Positions 8,301-16,206 of a stretch of DNA of 40,647 bases are shown piece after piece. Each line of letters starts with the position of its first letter. Positions within the stretch are counted from its first letter, which is position 1. This stretch comes from an uncultured Verrucomicrobia subdivision 3 bacterium. GTDB lineage: Bacteria; Verrucomicrobiota; Verrucomicrobiia; Limisphaerales; UBA11358. The notes below the pieces were generated by a model that was not told the origin of the DNA, did no database searches, and worked only from the letters and a program-made list of their open reading frames with translations. Location of the stretch: contig CAIZWI010000443.1 in NCBI GenBank assembly GCA_903936645.1, forward strand, positions 1-40,647. Reading direction: 5' to 3'. The position numbers and the translations under genes are program-made.

Positions 8301-9596
8301 TTATTTCCGCTCCGCCAGGGGCACGTAAGGATTGAGGGTGCGGCCCACGTAAACCTGCCGGGGACGGTAAATCCGGCTCTTTGGTTCTTCCATGATCTCT
8401 TTGTAGTTGGCGATCCAGCCCGGCATGCGGCCAATGGCAAAAATAACCGGGAACATTTCCACGGGAATTTCCAGCGCCCGCATGATGATGCCACTATAAA
8501 AGTCCACGTTCGGATACAACTTGCGCTCGACGAAATAGGAATCTTTGAGCGCCGCTTCTTCCAAATGCTTGGCAATATCCAGCAGCGGGTCGTTAATTTT
8601 CAATTTCTCCAGCACTTGATCGCAGGATTTTTTGATGATTTTCGCCCGGGGATCGTAATTCTTATAAACGCGGTGGCCGAAACCCATCAACTTTTTGCCA
8701 CTATTCTTATCCTTCGCCGCCGCGATAAAGCGGGAACCATCATCGCCCTCTTTATGAATTTGTTCCAGCATTTCAATCACCGCCTGGTTCGCTCCGCCAT
8801 GCAACGGGCCCCACAAAGCGCAAACCCCGGCCGATGCCGAGGCAAACAAATTGGCCTGGCTGGACGCCACCATGCGCACGGTGGAGGTGGAGCAATTTTG
8901 CTCGTGATCCGCGTGCAAGAGGAAAATCAAATCCAGCGCCTTCACCACTTCCGGCTTGATTTCATAATCCTCATAAGGCGAGGAAAAGAGCATGTGCAGG
9001 AAGTTAGCCGTGTACTTGTAAGATTTCTTGGGGTAAATCAGCGGCAAACCATGCGATTTGCGGTAGGAATACGCGGCAATCGTGCGGACTTGCGAGATCA
9101 ATTTAGCCACGACAATGTCAAATTCCTTGGTTTTCCCCCACTGCCAGCGCATGATTTTTTCATCAAAACAACTGGCCGCATTAATCATCGCGGAGAGAAT
9201 CGCCATGGGATGCGCCCCCGTGGGGAAACCTTCGAAATGATATTTCATGTCCTCATGCAGGAACTGAAATTCCATGAGCGCATCGGAAAAGGTGCGTAGT
9301 TGATCCGCGTTTGGCAGCGAGCCGTAAATCAACAGGTAAGCCGTTTCAATAAAATTGGATTTCTCCGCCAGTTCCTCAATCCCGATGCCCCGGTAGCGCA
9401 GAATGCCCAAATCTCCGTCAATGAACGTGATTTTACTGGAACACGAACCCGTGTTCCCATAGCCATCATCCAGCGTAATATAGCCGCTGGTCGCGCGTAA
9501 CGACGAAACATCCACCGCTTTTTCGCCCTCGCTCCCTTCCACGGTGGGCAGGGTATATACCTTGCCGTCCAATTCCAGTTTAGCCTCTTTGCTCAT
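8301..9596 (-). CDS. gltA: Citrate synthase, type I
   Basis: A 431-residue citrate synthase that condenses oxaloacetate and acetyl-CoA to citrate, the entry step of the TCA cycle. Length and sequence fit the hexameric Gram-negative type. The catalytic triad is intact at H266 (PLHGGAN), H308 (GFGHRVY) and D365 (NVDFYSG), nearly the same numbers as in the E. coli enzyme; HADHEQN (228-234) is the oxaloacetate-site signature. An AAGGAG sequence (9605-9600 on the minus strand) lies only 3 nt before the ATG. The upstream region to 9660 is AT-rich and probably holds the promoter. With sucC and sucD close by, this corner of the chromosome has a TCA-cycle theme, although gltA is transcribed in the opposite direction. 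Confidence 0.98.
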   Translation of the reverse strand: MSKEAKLELDGKVYTLPTVEGSEGEKAVDVSSLRATSGYITLDDGYGNTGSCSSKITFIDGDLGILRYRGIGIEELAEKSNFIETAYLLIYGSLPNADQLRTFSDALMEFQFLHEDMKYHFEGFPTGAHPMAILSAMINAASCFDEKIMRWQWGKTKEFDIVVAKLISQVRTIAAYSYRKSHGLPLIYPKKSYKYTANFLHMLFSSPYEDYEIKPEVVKALDLIFLLHADHEQNCSTSTVRMVASSQANLFASASAGVCALWGPLHGGANQAVIEMLEQIHKEGDDGSRFIAAAKDKNSGKKLMGFGHRVYKNYDPRAKIIKKSCDQVLEKLKINDPLLDIAKHLEEAALKDSYFVERKLYPNVDFYSGIIMRALEIPVEMFPVIFAIGRMPGWIANYKEIMEEPKSRIYRPRQVYVGRTLNPYVPLAERK

Positions 9597-9865
9597 GTGC
9601 TCCTTATATCGTTAATTCCTAGTTAATAAATTTTAGTTATAGTCTGATGTGAATTCCAAAAATTGGCAAGCCACGAAAATGAAAAAGCAAAAAAACTCGC
9701 GGGGTCGGGCGCTTTCCCCCATCAGCTGCGCTTTTAGCGCCCTGCCATTGTTCACCCAACCGGTCCACCGCCCCAGACCACCGGGATAAATTACGTCAGC
9801 CCCCCGGCCCGATACCTCCCGGTAAATTTGGTTGACCGCCCCGGCCAAGCCATTACTTTCAACCC

Positions 9866-10240
9866 ATGGATCATTCACCAGGTTTCTTGAAACTAACCCA
9901 TCAGGCCAAAACCCGCATCACCGAGATCAGCGTGGCCGAGGCCCGCGCCCGCCTGACCCAAAATCCCCAAGCCGTGCTGCTGGACGTGCGCGAGGACCAT
10001 GAATGGCAGGCGGGACATGTGGCCGCAGCGGTCCACCTGGGCAAAGGCATCCTGGAGCGTGACTTGGAGAAATTGTATCCCGACCCGCAAACTGAAATCC
10101 TCATGTATTGTGGCGGCGGCTTCCGCTCCGCCCTCACGTGCGACGCCGCCCAGCAAATGGGTTACCGCCGCGTGCTTTCGGTAATGGGTGGCTATAAAGC
10201 CCTCGTACAAGCCGGCTGGACCGTAAAAACGGGCGTTTGA
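9866..10240 (+). CDS. Rhodanese-like domain protein
   Basis: A 124-residue single-domain rhodanese-type sulfurtransferase. The CDC25-like fold is recognisable from LLDVREDHEWQAGHV (38-52), and the active-site loop MYCGGGFRSAL carries the catalytic C82, so persulfide chemistry is possible. There is no signal peptide. A 20-residue N-terminal extension precedes the domain. The physiological sulfur acceptor cannot be inferred. The next gene, a small EamA transporter, starts 19 nt downstream, so the two may be co-transcribed. Confidence 0.9.
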   Translation: MDHSPGFLKLTHQAKTRITEISVAEARARLTQNPQAVLLDVREDHEWQAGHVAAAVHLGKGILERDLEKLYPDPQTEILMYCGGGFRSALTCDAAQQMGYRRVLSVMGGYKALVQAGWTVKTGV

Positions 10241-10259
10241 GGCGGTTGGCATCACCTGC

Positions 10260-10694
10260 ATGACCAACGATCCCAACTGGCTAGTCTGGGCGCTGTGCTC
10301 GGCGGGATTTGCCGCCTTGACGGCCATCTTCGCCAAAATCGGCCTGGCCGGTGTGGACTCCGACCTGGCCACCCTCATCCGCACAATGGTGATCCTACTG
10401 GCATTGGCCGGATTTGTAGTTTATGCCGGCAAGTGGACTAATCCCTTGCTACTCTCCGGCAAAACCTGGCTTTTTCTCGTCCTGTCCGGACTGGCCACCG
10501 GCGCTTCTTGGGTGTGTTATTTTCGCGCCCTAAAAATCGGGGACGCCTCCAAAGTTGCCCCTGTGGACAAGTTAAGCCTGCTCTTGGTGGCCGTCTTCGC
10601 TTTTGTCTTCCTCCACGAACGCCCCTCCGCCCGCGAATGGACCGGCATCCTACTCGTCGGTGCCGGCGTTTTACTCCTTGCCCTCAAGCGCTGA
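10260..10694 (+). CDS. Half-size EamA (DMT superfamily) membrane transporter
   Basis: A 144-residue protein with a single EamA repeat: hydrophobic helices at about 7-27, 38-55, 68-86, 100-117 and 123-142. It starts WALCSAGFAALTAIFAKIGL and ends with the typical FLHERPSAREWTGILLVGAGVLLL. Most EamA carriers have two repeats (about 300 residues); single-repeat forms exist and presumably dimerise, so this looks complete rather than truncated. The exported compound is unknown. It follows the rhodanese gene closely on the same strand. Confidence 0.85.
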   Translation: MTNDPNWLVWALCSAGFAALTAIFAKIGLAGVDSDLATLIRTMVILLALAGFVVYAGKWTNPLLLSGKTWLFLVLSGLATGASWVCYFRALKIGDASKVAPVDKLSLLLVAVFAFVFLHERPSAREWTGILLVGAGVLLLALKR

Positions 10695-10782
10695 GCCCCC
10701 TCCAAAGACTAAAACCCCGAGCCAGGGACTGACGTAAATTACCGCTTCTCAAGCGCCGGCCGCTGCGTTAGCTTTTGACGTC

Positions 10783-11910
10783 ATGCGTATTCTAATTGCC
10801 ACCGTCACTGCCGGTGGCGGCCATGTCGCCGCCGCCGCCGCTTTGGAAGAAGCCTGGCGCTCCGCGCATCCGGAGGACGTCGTTGAGCGCTTGGATCTCA
10901 TCAAATTCTTTTCTCCACTCCATAAAAAAATTCATGAGGACGGCTACGTGACCCTGGTCGAAAAAGCCCCGGAATTATGGGGCCTGATCTTTGGCAAAAC
11001 GGACCACCCCAAAGTCGCCCGGGCCATGAGCCAGATGCGCCGCCTTTTCCCCAGCCATTCCCGTCAAAAATTTATCCGCCACCTCCAGCAATTCCAGCCG
11101 GATGTCGTTCTCTGTACGCATTATCTTCCCCTCGAAACACTGGGCTTGCTGCGCCAGAAATCGGTGCTTCCGGTGCCGCCACTGGTGGTAAGCATTGTCA
11201 CCGATTTTGAGGCCCACGCGCTGTGGATGGACGAATGTGTGGACTTATATTGCGTGGCCACCGAAGGCACCAAGGCCCGGCTCGTGGCACGGGGAGCTGC
11301 CGCCGACCACGTCATGCCCACCGGCATTCCCATCGCCGCCAAATTTTTATCTCAGCCAAAACCCAAAACCGTCCGGCAGCACTATGGCTTGCGGGATGAC
11401 CAACCCGTCTTGCTGGTATTGGGCGGCGGCTTTGGCATGGGCCCTGTGGCCGAAATACTCGCCGAGTTGGATAAAGTTCCCGGCCAGTTTCAAACCTTGG
11501 TGGTGGCCGGTCGGAATAAAAAATTACGCAGCCAATTAGCCACCCAGGATCGCCAGCACCCCACCCATGTTCTTGGTTTTTCCAAAAACATGCACGAGCT
11601 CATGGCGGTTGCTGATTTGATTATTACCAAACCTGGCGGTCTTACCTCTTCCGAAGCGCTCGCGATGGGCCGGCCGCTCTTTATTTTACACCCCATCCCC
11701 GGTCAAGAAGCCGCCAACAGTGATTTCCTGCTCGAGCAGGGTGCCGCCGTAAAAGTAAACCGTATCGAAGACCTCTCCTTTCGGATCACCCAATTGCTGG
11801 GCTCGAAAAAACTGGCTGAAATGGCGAAAGCCGCCAAAGACCTGGGCCGCCCCCACGCCGCCGCCGCCGTTTGCCAAGCCGTAATCACCCGCATACCCCC
11901 ACGACCCTAA
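10783..11910 (+). CDS. MGDG-synthase/MurG-type glycosyltransferase (GT28-like)
   Basis: A 375-residue GT-B glycosyltransferase related to plant monogalactosyldiacylglycerol synthase, bacterial UgtP-type processive glucosyltransferases and MurG. The N-terminal acceptor domain opens with ATVTAGGGHVAAAAALEEAW, the glycine loop of the family, and includes VSIVTDFEAHALWMDE. The C-terminal donor domain has LLVLGGGFGMG, GFSKNMHELMAVADLIITKPGG and SSEALAMGRPLFILHPIPGQE, the nucleotide-sugar site. It lacks membrane spans and is likely membrane-peripheral on the cytoplasmic side. Making a glycosyl-diacylglycerol is the most probable role, but the sugar and acceptor cannot be read from sequence. The neighbouring convergent gene is another glycosyltransferase. 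Confidence 0.85.
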   Translation: MRILIATVTAGGGHVAAAAALEEAWRSAHPEDVVERLDLIKFFSPLHKKIHEDGYVTLVEKAPELWGLIFGKTDHPKVARAMSQMRRLFPSHSRQKFIRHLQQFQPDVVLCTHYLPLETLGLLRQKSVLPVPPLVVSIVTDFEAHALWMDECVDLYCVATEGTKARLVARGAAADHVMPTGIPIAAKFLSQPKPKTVRQHYGLRDDQPVLLVLGGGFGMGPVAEILAELDKVPGQFQTLVVAGRNKKLRSQLATQDRQHPTHVLGFSKNMHELMAVADLIITKPGGLTSSEALAMGRPLFILHPIPGQEAANSDFLLEQGAAVKVNRIEDLSFRITQLLGSKKLAEMAKAAKDLGRPHAAAAVCQAVITRIPPRP

Positions 11911-11997
11911 AGCTCGAACTTTATAATGTCTGAGCATTGAAATTTCTCCGCTTAAAGCCCCGCCGCCCTGAGCCAGAAGCCTCATCCATTCCCCGCC

Positions 11998-12783
11998 CTA
12001 CCTCCGCCCATCATACCACAAATAAGCCGCCTGCCGACTGCCCAAGGCCTGCCGCTGGCGAAAAATCGCCCGCCACATAAAGCCCAAATGCTCCCGGGCG
12101 GTGTACAAATGCACTTTGCGCGCGGAAGTCACCAACGGGTGCCGATGCAGGATCACTACCGTGCGCCCTGCCTGCTTTGCCAGGCGTTTGAAACGCTGGC
12201 TGAGCTCCAGTTCTTCCGCCGCAAACAATTCATGGCTAAACCCGCCCAGTTGCCGGAAGGCTGACGTTTCACAAAAAATAAATGAACCTGCCATCAACCG
12301 CCCCAACCGGCTACTCAAGTTCCAGAATCGCGTGACTAAGCTGGGCACCAGCAGACGTTCGTCGAGGCGGATGGTACTGCCCCCGGCCAGGCAGCGCCCC
12401 GCAAGGATTGCTTCCGCGACGTCGTCCAGCAGTTCCTCACTCGGATGCGAATCCGCATCCACAAACACCAGCCAGTCGCCGGTGGCCGCGGCCGCCCCGC
12501 AATTCCGGGCCCGGGCGATTTGATTAATGGGCTCAAACACAACCCTGGCCCCCGCAGCGGCGGCGATGACGGACGTTTGATCCGTGGAATTGTTATCGCA
12601 CACAATGAGTTCCACCCCCCAACCACGACGGGAAAACGCCGCCGCCGCCGCCTGGATTTTAGCCAGTGAAACGGCCAGCAAGCGTTCTTCATTGAATGCC
12701 GGGACAATGATCGATATCTTCAAGGGAGAAAGATTAGCATTTTCTGCGTGCTTTTTTAAGAGAATATTTTTAACTGTAGACAT
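11998..12783 (-). CDS. Family 2 glycosyltransferase
   Basis: A GT-A glycosyltransferase of family 2. It shows KISIIVPAFNEE at the start of the fold, CDNNSTDQT, the metal- and nucleotide-binding VFVDADSHPSEE (DxD-type), and GGFSHELFAAEELELSQRF, which supplies the acidic catalytic region. There is no transmembrane segment before the domain, and the C-terminus is basic and aromatic, so it may attach to the membrane. Start choice is open: ATG 12783 (262 residues; another ATG at 12789) gives a Lys/Asn-rich 21-residue leader in AT-rich DNA, whereas TTG 12723 gives the canonical M-K-I-S-I-I-V-P beginning and leaves a normal divergent intergenic region. No ribosome-binding site decides it. Donor and acceptor are unknown. 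Confidence 0.88.
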   Translation of the reverse strand: MSTVKNILLKKHAENANLSPLKISIIVPAFNEERLLAVSLAKIQAAAAAFSRRGWGVELIVCDNNSTDQTSVIAAAAGARVVFEPINQIARARNCGAAAATGDWLVFVDADSHPSEELLDDVAEAILAGRCLAGGSTIRLDERLLVPSLVTRFWNLSSRLGRLMAGSFIFCETSAFRQLGGFSHELFAAEELELSQRFKRLAKQAGRTVVILHRHPLVTSARKVHLYTAREHLGFMWRAIFRQRQALGSRQAAYLWYDGRR

Positions 12784-14005
12784 GACCATTTGGATTCTGA
12801 CATTGGTGCTGGTAGGTTCAACGGTGGGAATGGGTTATCGCCAGGGGGTGATTCGGGCCTCCTTCTCCTTCGTGGGCATTATTTTCGCGGCATTGCTCGC
12901 CGGCCCCTTGGGCCATTTGCTCAAGCCATTGCTCACCCATGTGGGTTTTCCTAATGAAACCATGGCTTGGATGGTTGCGCCCATCATTGCCTTTCCCTTG
13001 GTGCTCACCGTTTTCAAAATGGCCGGTGCCTATTTCCATCGCAAATCGGAAGTCCATCACAAACACCACGTCGGGGAACTGGAACTCTCAATTTGGACCC
13101 GCCTGAATCACCGTTTGGGGGCCTGTGTGGGCGTCCTCAATGGCGCGGCTTACCTGGTACTGATTACCTTCGTCATTTTTAATTTAAGTTTCTGGACCGT
13201 CCAAGTGGCGGCCTCCGATTCTGAGTCGTTCTCCACCCGCCTGATTAATCACTTGGGCCAGGACGCCACCAGTACCGGACTGGCCAGCACGGCAAGCGCG
13301 GTGGGCACCCTGCCGGAGAATTACTACCGAGTCGCCAACCTCGCCGGCTTGATCTGCCAGAACCCAGGCCTCAGCGCGCGCCTGGCCCGTTATCCCATGT
13401 TCCTCTCCCTCGTCGAACGGGACGATTTGCAAGCCTTGGCGGCGGACGCACAATTCACCAACGCTTGGGCCACGCACATTCCCATGGGCGAGTTGCTCAA
13501 CCAACCCAACGTCCAAAACCTAATCAATAACAACGACCTCCTCAAAACCGTATGGGGCATCGTCCAACCAAATCTGGAGGATCTGGATACCTATCTAAGA
13601 ACCGGGAAGTCGCCCAAATACGATCCCCAGCCAATCTTGGGCCATTGGGATTTTGATGTGCGCGTCAGCTTCGCCTACCTCCGCCTGACCCAGCCGAAAA
13701 TCACCTCGGCTGAGATGCGTTGGGCCCGCGCCTGGATGACGTCAGCCTACGCCGACACCATCCTCATCGTGGCCGGTGACAACCAGGCTTACCTCAAATA
13801 TTGGCCGCATCCCAACCCTAATCCCCAGCCCGGCCAGCCCATGGAAACCATCAATTATAAAGGCCCTTGGACCAATGATGGCACCAATTACACCTTCACC
13901 CTGTCCAATGGCACTGACAATAAAACCTTTACTGGCTCCACCGACGGCCAGCGTTTGATCTTGAAGCAGGACGCCAATACCTACGTGTTTGACCACGAGG
14001 ACTAA
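12782..14005 (+). CDS. CvpA-like membrane protein with extra C-terminal domain
   Basis: A 407-residue protein starting at ATG 12782. Residues 1-140 hold four membrane helices (about 2-19, 27-50, 63-84, 112-137) with the G-Y-R-x-G (17-21) and small-residue patterns of CvpA/colicin V production proteins. The remaining 270 residues are soluble and probably extracytoplasmic: a helical part to about 340, then a compact beta-rich tail (PWTNDGTNYTFTLSNGTDN, then TGSTDGQRLILKQ) that looks like the half-barrel of lipocalin-like proteins. CvpA proteins are normally only about 160-180 residues, so the long C-terminal part is unusual. The open frame continues upstream to 12584, but that part overlaps the divergent glycosyltransferase and is not counted. 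Confidence 0.72.
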   Translation: MTIWILTLVLVGSTVGMGYRQGVIRASFSFVGIIFAALLAGPLGHLLKPLLTHVGFPNETMAWMVAPIIAFPLVLTVFKMAGAYFHRKSEVHHKHHVGELELSIWTRLNHRLGACVGVLNGAAYLVLITFVIFNLSFWTVQVAASDSESFSTRLINHLGQDATSTGLASTASAVGTLPENYYRVANLAGLICQNPGLSARLARYPMFLSLVERDDLQALAADAQFTNAWATHIPMGELLNQPNVQNLINNNDLLKTVWGIVQPNLEDLDTYLRTGKSPKYDPQPILGHWDFDVRVSFAYLRLTQPKITSAEMRWARAWMTSAYADTILIVAGDNQAYLKYWPHPNPNPQPGQPMETINYKGPWTNDGTNYTFTLSNGTDNKTFTGSTDGQRLILKQDANTYVFDHED

Positions 14006-14087
14006 TTCCCCGAGCGCCCTAACATACCGTCCAAAGCCTCATTAGCCTGCCCAATTACCGAGCAGGTTGCCTTCTCAAATTATGCCG

Positions 14088-15128
14088 TCAGGCCTTCTGC
14101 GCTTGATATAACGCAGCCAGGGCCGCGCCGATGGATTGCGAAAGGTCCCCCAGCGAGGCGGAAACGATTTTAAGGTGCTCCCGCTGCACTGGCCAAATGA
14201 ACTGGTTTGCCGTTTCCCGGATGATGCCCAAATAGCGGTCCCGGAATTCGGGGGTGGTGGATTCATGATCCATCAAGCCGCCACCGATCACGACATAATG
14301 CGGGTCCAGAGCCAGGCATAGATTGGCCACATGCACGCCCATGGCCTTGGCCTGAAAATCAAAAATTGCCACCGCCAGCGGATCGCCCTTTTGTGCGAGG
14401 CCACGCAAGGACAGCACTTTCTCCTTCGGCGTGGCAGTGGATTTGGCCAGATCATGATCCGGGTATTGCGTGAGCTTGTCAGCCAGCAAGTAAGGCAGTC
14501 CTGAAATGGTCGTGTAAGGTTCGATGCAGCCCCAGGTGCGCCCGCATCCACAGGGCAGCGGCTTCATATTCAACAATTGCAAGGGCGCTGGCATGTGGGC
14601 CGTTTCCATTCCCGCCAGAGTGTCACCCTGAAGCGGCAATCCATTGGCATCGATGTAAGCACTGCCCAGTCCCGAACCCGGGGCCAGCATTAACACCGAG
14701 CACCTTTGCGAGCCGCGCACCTTGGCCGCCTCGGCCACCCCACCCAACATGCCATCGTTGCCCACCACCAAAGGAATGGACCTTCCGCTGGCCTTGGCGA
14801 GCGCTTGGCTATAATCGTGGTGCACATTCCAACCCACGAAACTGGCCGGCAGATTGGCCGACTTGGCCAGGACTCCATAACTCTCGTAAGGTCCCGGGAT
14901 GGCCAATCCCACGCCCTGCACGGCATCCCAGTTCAATTGATGTTGCTTGAGATAATCCGCGATGGCATCGACCCAGCCTTGCACAACCGTCGCCGGTCCA
15001 TTTTGGGAATTGGTTGGCCGCTGCAATAGTTTGGTCGAAACGGTTTTGCCATCCGCCCAAACCGCGCCCACTTTGGAGGTGGTGGCGCCGCTGTCCGTCC
15101 CAATATAAATCCCACGCGTCGTGCTCAT
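14088..15128 (-). CDS. ROK family sugar kinase (glucokinase-like)
   Basis: A 346-residue ROK-family protein, probably an ATP-dependent sugar kinase acting in the cytoplasm. The phosphate-binding GTDSGATTSKVG (10-21) and the catalytic Asp D125 in VVGNDGMLGG are in place, as are the family core LMLAPGSGLGSAYI (146-159) and a C-terminal VVIGGGLM. There is no N-terminal helix-turn-helix, so it is a kinase rather than a NagC/XylR-type repressor. The zinc site is odd: H178 is present, but the cysteine motif reads CGCGRTWGCIE (193-203), one residue longer than the usual C-x-C-G-x-x-G-C-x-E. All three cysteines are kept. Glucose is the commonest substrate of such enzymes, but it cannot be proven here. 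Confidence 0.88.
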   Translation of the reverse strand: MSTTRGIYIGTDSGATTSKVGAVWADGKTVSTKLLQRPTNSQNGPATVVQGWVDAIADYLKQHQLNWDAVQGVGLAIPGPYESYGVLAKSANLPASFVGWNVHHDYSQALAKASGRSIPLVVGNDGMLGGVAEAAKVRGSQRCSVLMLAPGSGLGSAYIDANGLPLQGDTLAGMETAHMPAPLQLLNMKPLPCGCGRTWGCIEPYTTISGLPYLLADKLTQYPDHDLAKSTATPKEKVLSLRGLAQKGDPLAVAIFDFQAKAMGVHVANLCLALDPHYVVIGGGLMDHESTTPEFRDRYLGIIRETANQFIWPVQREHLKIVSASLGDLSQSIGAALAALYQAQKA

Positions 15129-15437
15129 GTTTAAAAATGCTTCTCCCAGGCGGCCAAAATTGTTTCACTCCACGACCTGATCTTTGGACCAGCTCGACGG
15201 GCCGCCAATGGATTGAAAAAATTCTAGGTCAGCCATCGCCGGGAAACAAGGGGAATTGAACGGACCATCGGCCAAACCAAGGAATCCCTGCGACCGGGTA
15301 ACTGAATCTATATTCTGAAGGTTGTCCTCGCCTAATAACCTAAACAACTAAATTGCCTGGCCGCTTTGACAAAATGATTGGGAACGGTAAAGCGGCCACC
15401 ATCCATCACCAGAGCGGCCTGCCTCAATGCAAAACCC
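15129..15437. other. Gene-free stretch with one inverted repeat
   Basis: This 309-bp interval lies between two minus-strand genes (the thioredoxin-like gene and the ROK kinase). Short frames exist in it but have no recognisable content. The only structure I see is the 10-bp inverted repeat at 15358-15398. A promoter for the ROK kinase should lie near 15130-15200, but no convincing hexamers are present. Confidence 0.5.
15358..15398. repeat. Perfect 10-bp inverted repeat with 21-nt loop
   Basis: TGGCCGCTTT (15358-15367) is matched by AAAGCGGCCA (15389-15398). It lies 40 nt past the stop codon of the minus-strand exported protein gene. No T-run follows in either direction, so it is not a standard terminator; it might stabilise the 3' end of that message. 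Biological meaning is uncertain. Confidence 0.4.
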
Positions 15438-15914
15438 TCAAGGAAAGCACCTGGCTAATGGCGTGGCGTCCGGATCCCAAAAACTAAAGCTCCGAATGTG
15501 CTGGTCAGGGGTCACCGCCACCACTGTCACCCGCCCCGCCTGAGCGGGAAATCCAGCCAGTATTTCGGCGCGGTCCACAAGAATCATGCGCTGCGGGTAT
15601 TTTCGTAATTTGGGAAATGCAAAGAAGCGGGCAATGGCCGGCATGGAGTGAATGTCCAGCAACCAGGCGGCGTGGTGCACCTCCAAAAAGCCCGCTCCCT
15701 GTTCCGCCAGTTTTTGATTCGCCGCTTTGGCGGCGGCCATTTCGGTCGCGATCAGGAGAAATTGGTAATGATTCGTGGAAACAAACGGCTTGCCGTTTTG
15801 ATCCGCAGCGGAAATGACCGGCACCAAATCCCCCACCGCCAAGGACCCAGCCAGGGTGCCATGCGCTGTCGCCAATAAACCAAGCACTGTCAGCAGTATA
15901 AAAGAATATTTCAT
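15438..15914 (-). CDS. Exported thioredoxin/peroxiredoxin-like protein lacking the active-site Cys
   Basis: A 158-residue protein with a clear signal peptide (residues 1-22, MKYSFILLTVLGLLATAHGTLA). The mature part begins VGDLVPVISAADQNGKPF, the usual opening of AhpC/TSA and YtfJ-like thioredoxin-fold proteins, followed by a strand (FLLIATEM) and a long helix. The position where a peroxidatic or CxxC cysteine would sit is occupied by Ala/Thr/Glu residues, and the only cysteine outside the signal peptide is near the C-terminus (C156). It therefore keeps the probable fold but not the redox centre. The role is unknown. It is a single gene, divergent from lpxC-fabZ across a 292-bp spacer. Confidence 0.65.
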   Translation of the reverse strand: MKYSFILLTVLGLLATAHGTLAGSLAVGDLVPVISAADQNGKPFVSTNHYQFLLIATEMAAAKAANQKLAEQGAGFLEVHHAAWLLDIHSMPAIARFFAFPKLRKYPQRMILVDRAEILAGFPAQAGRVTVVAVTPDQHIRSFSFWDPDATPLARCFP

Positions 15915-16206
15915 TTAATCCGGGGGATCGTGCCAGGTTGCATCATCGCTTGCTCTAGCCCCTCTCGCATCCAGTGTTGTGCCCGAAACAAAGGCGGGTG
16001 GCCATACATTTTCGGATCCATCGTGCCTACTAACACTGACTGGGAGGGGTAACTTTGTCAATGGGTGACTTCCGACCTTGCATAATAACCACTTATATTT
16101 CATCCCATAAAACGGCCGCTGACGTGATCCCGATCAACGGGCTCCGCCCGCCGCCGGGTTGTAACTGGACTTGCCAATCCGGCCTCGGATTTGGTCTAAT
16201 CTCCCA

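Noticed and set aside
9600..9660. Possible sigma-70 promoter for gltA
   Set aside because: The region is AT-rich, but the best hexamer pairs have spacers of 12 nt or a very poor -35, so no specific site was called.
9633..9878. An 81-codon minus-strand frame upstream of gltA
   Set aside because: It covers the gltA promoter region and the start of the rhodanese gene, has no motif and a composition unlike neighbouring proteins.
12584..12781. N-terminal extension of the CvpA-like frame
   Set aside because: The added 66 residues overlap the divergent glycosyltransferase and have no CvpA character; the membrane domain starts right at ATG 12782.
15165..15347. A 60-codon minus-strand frame in the gap beside the ROK gene
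   Set aside because: It starts at TTG, has no ribosome-binding site and no family pattern. The C-terminal part looks protein-like, but there is too little to support a gene.
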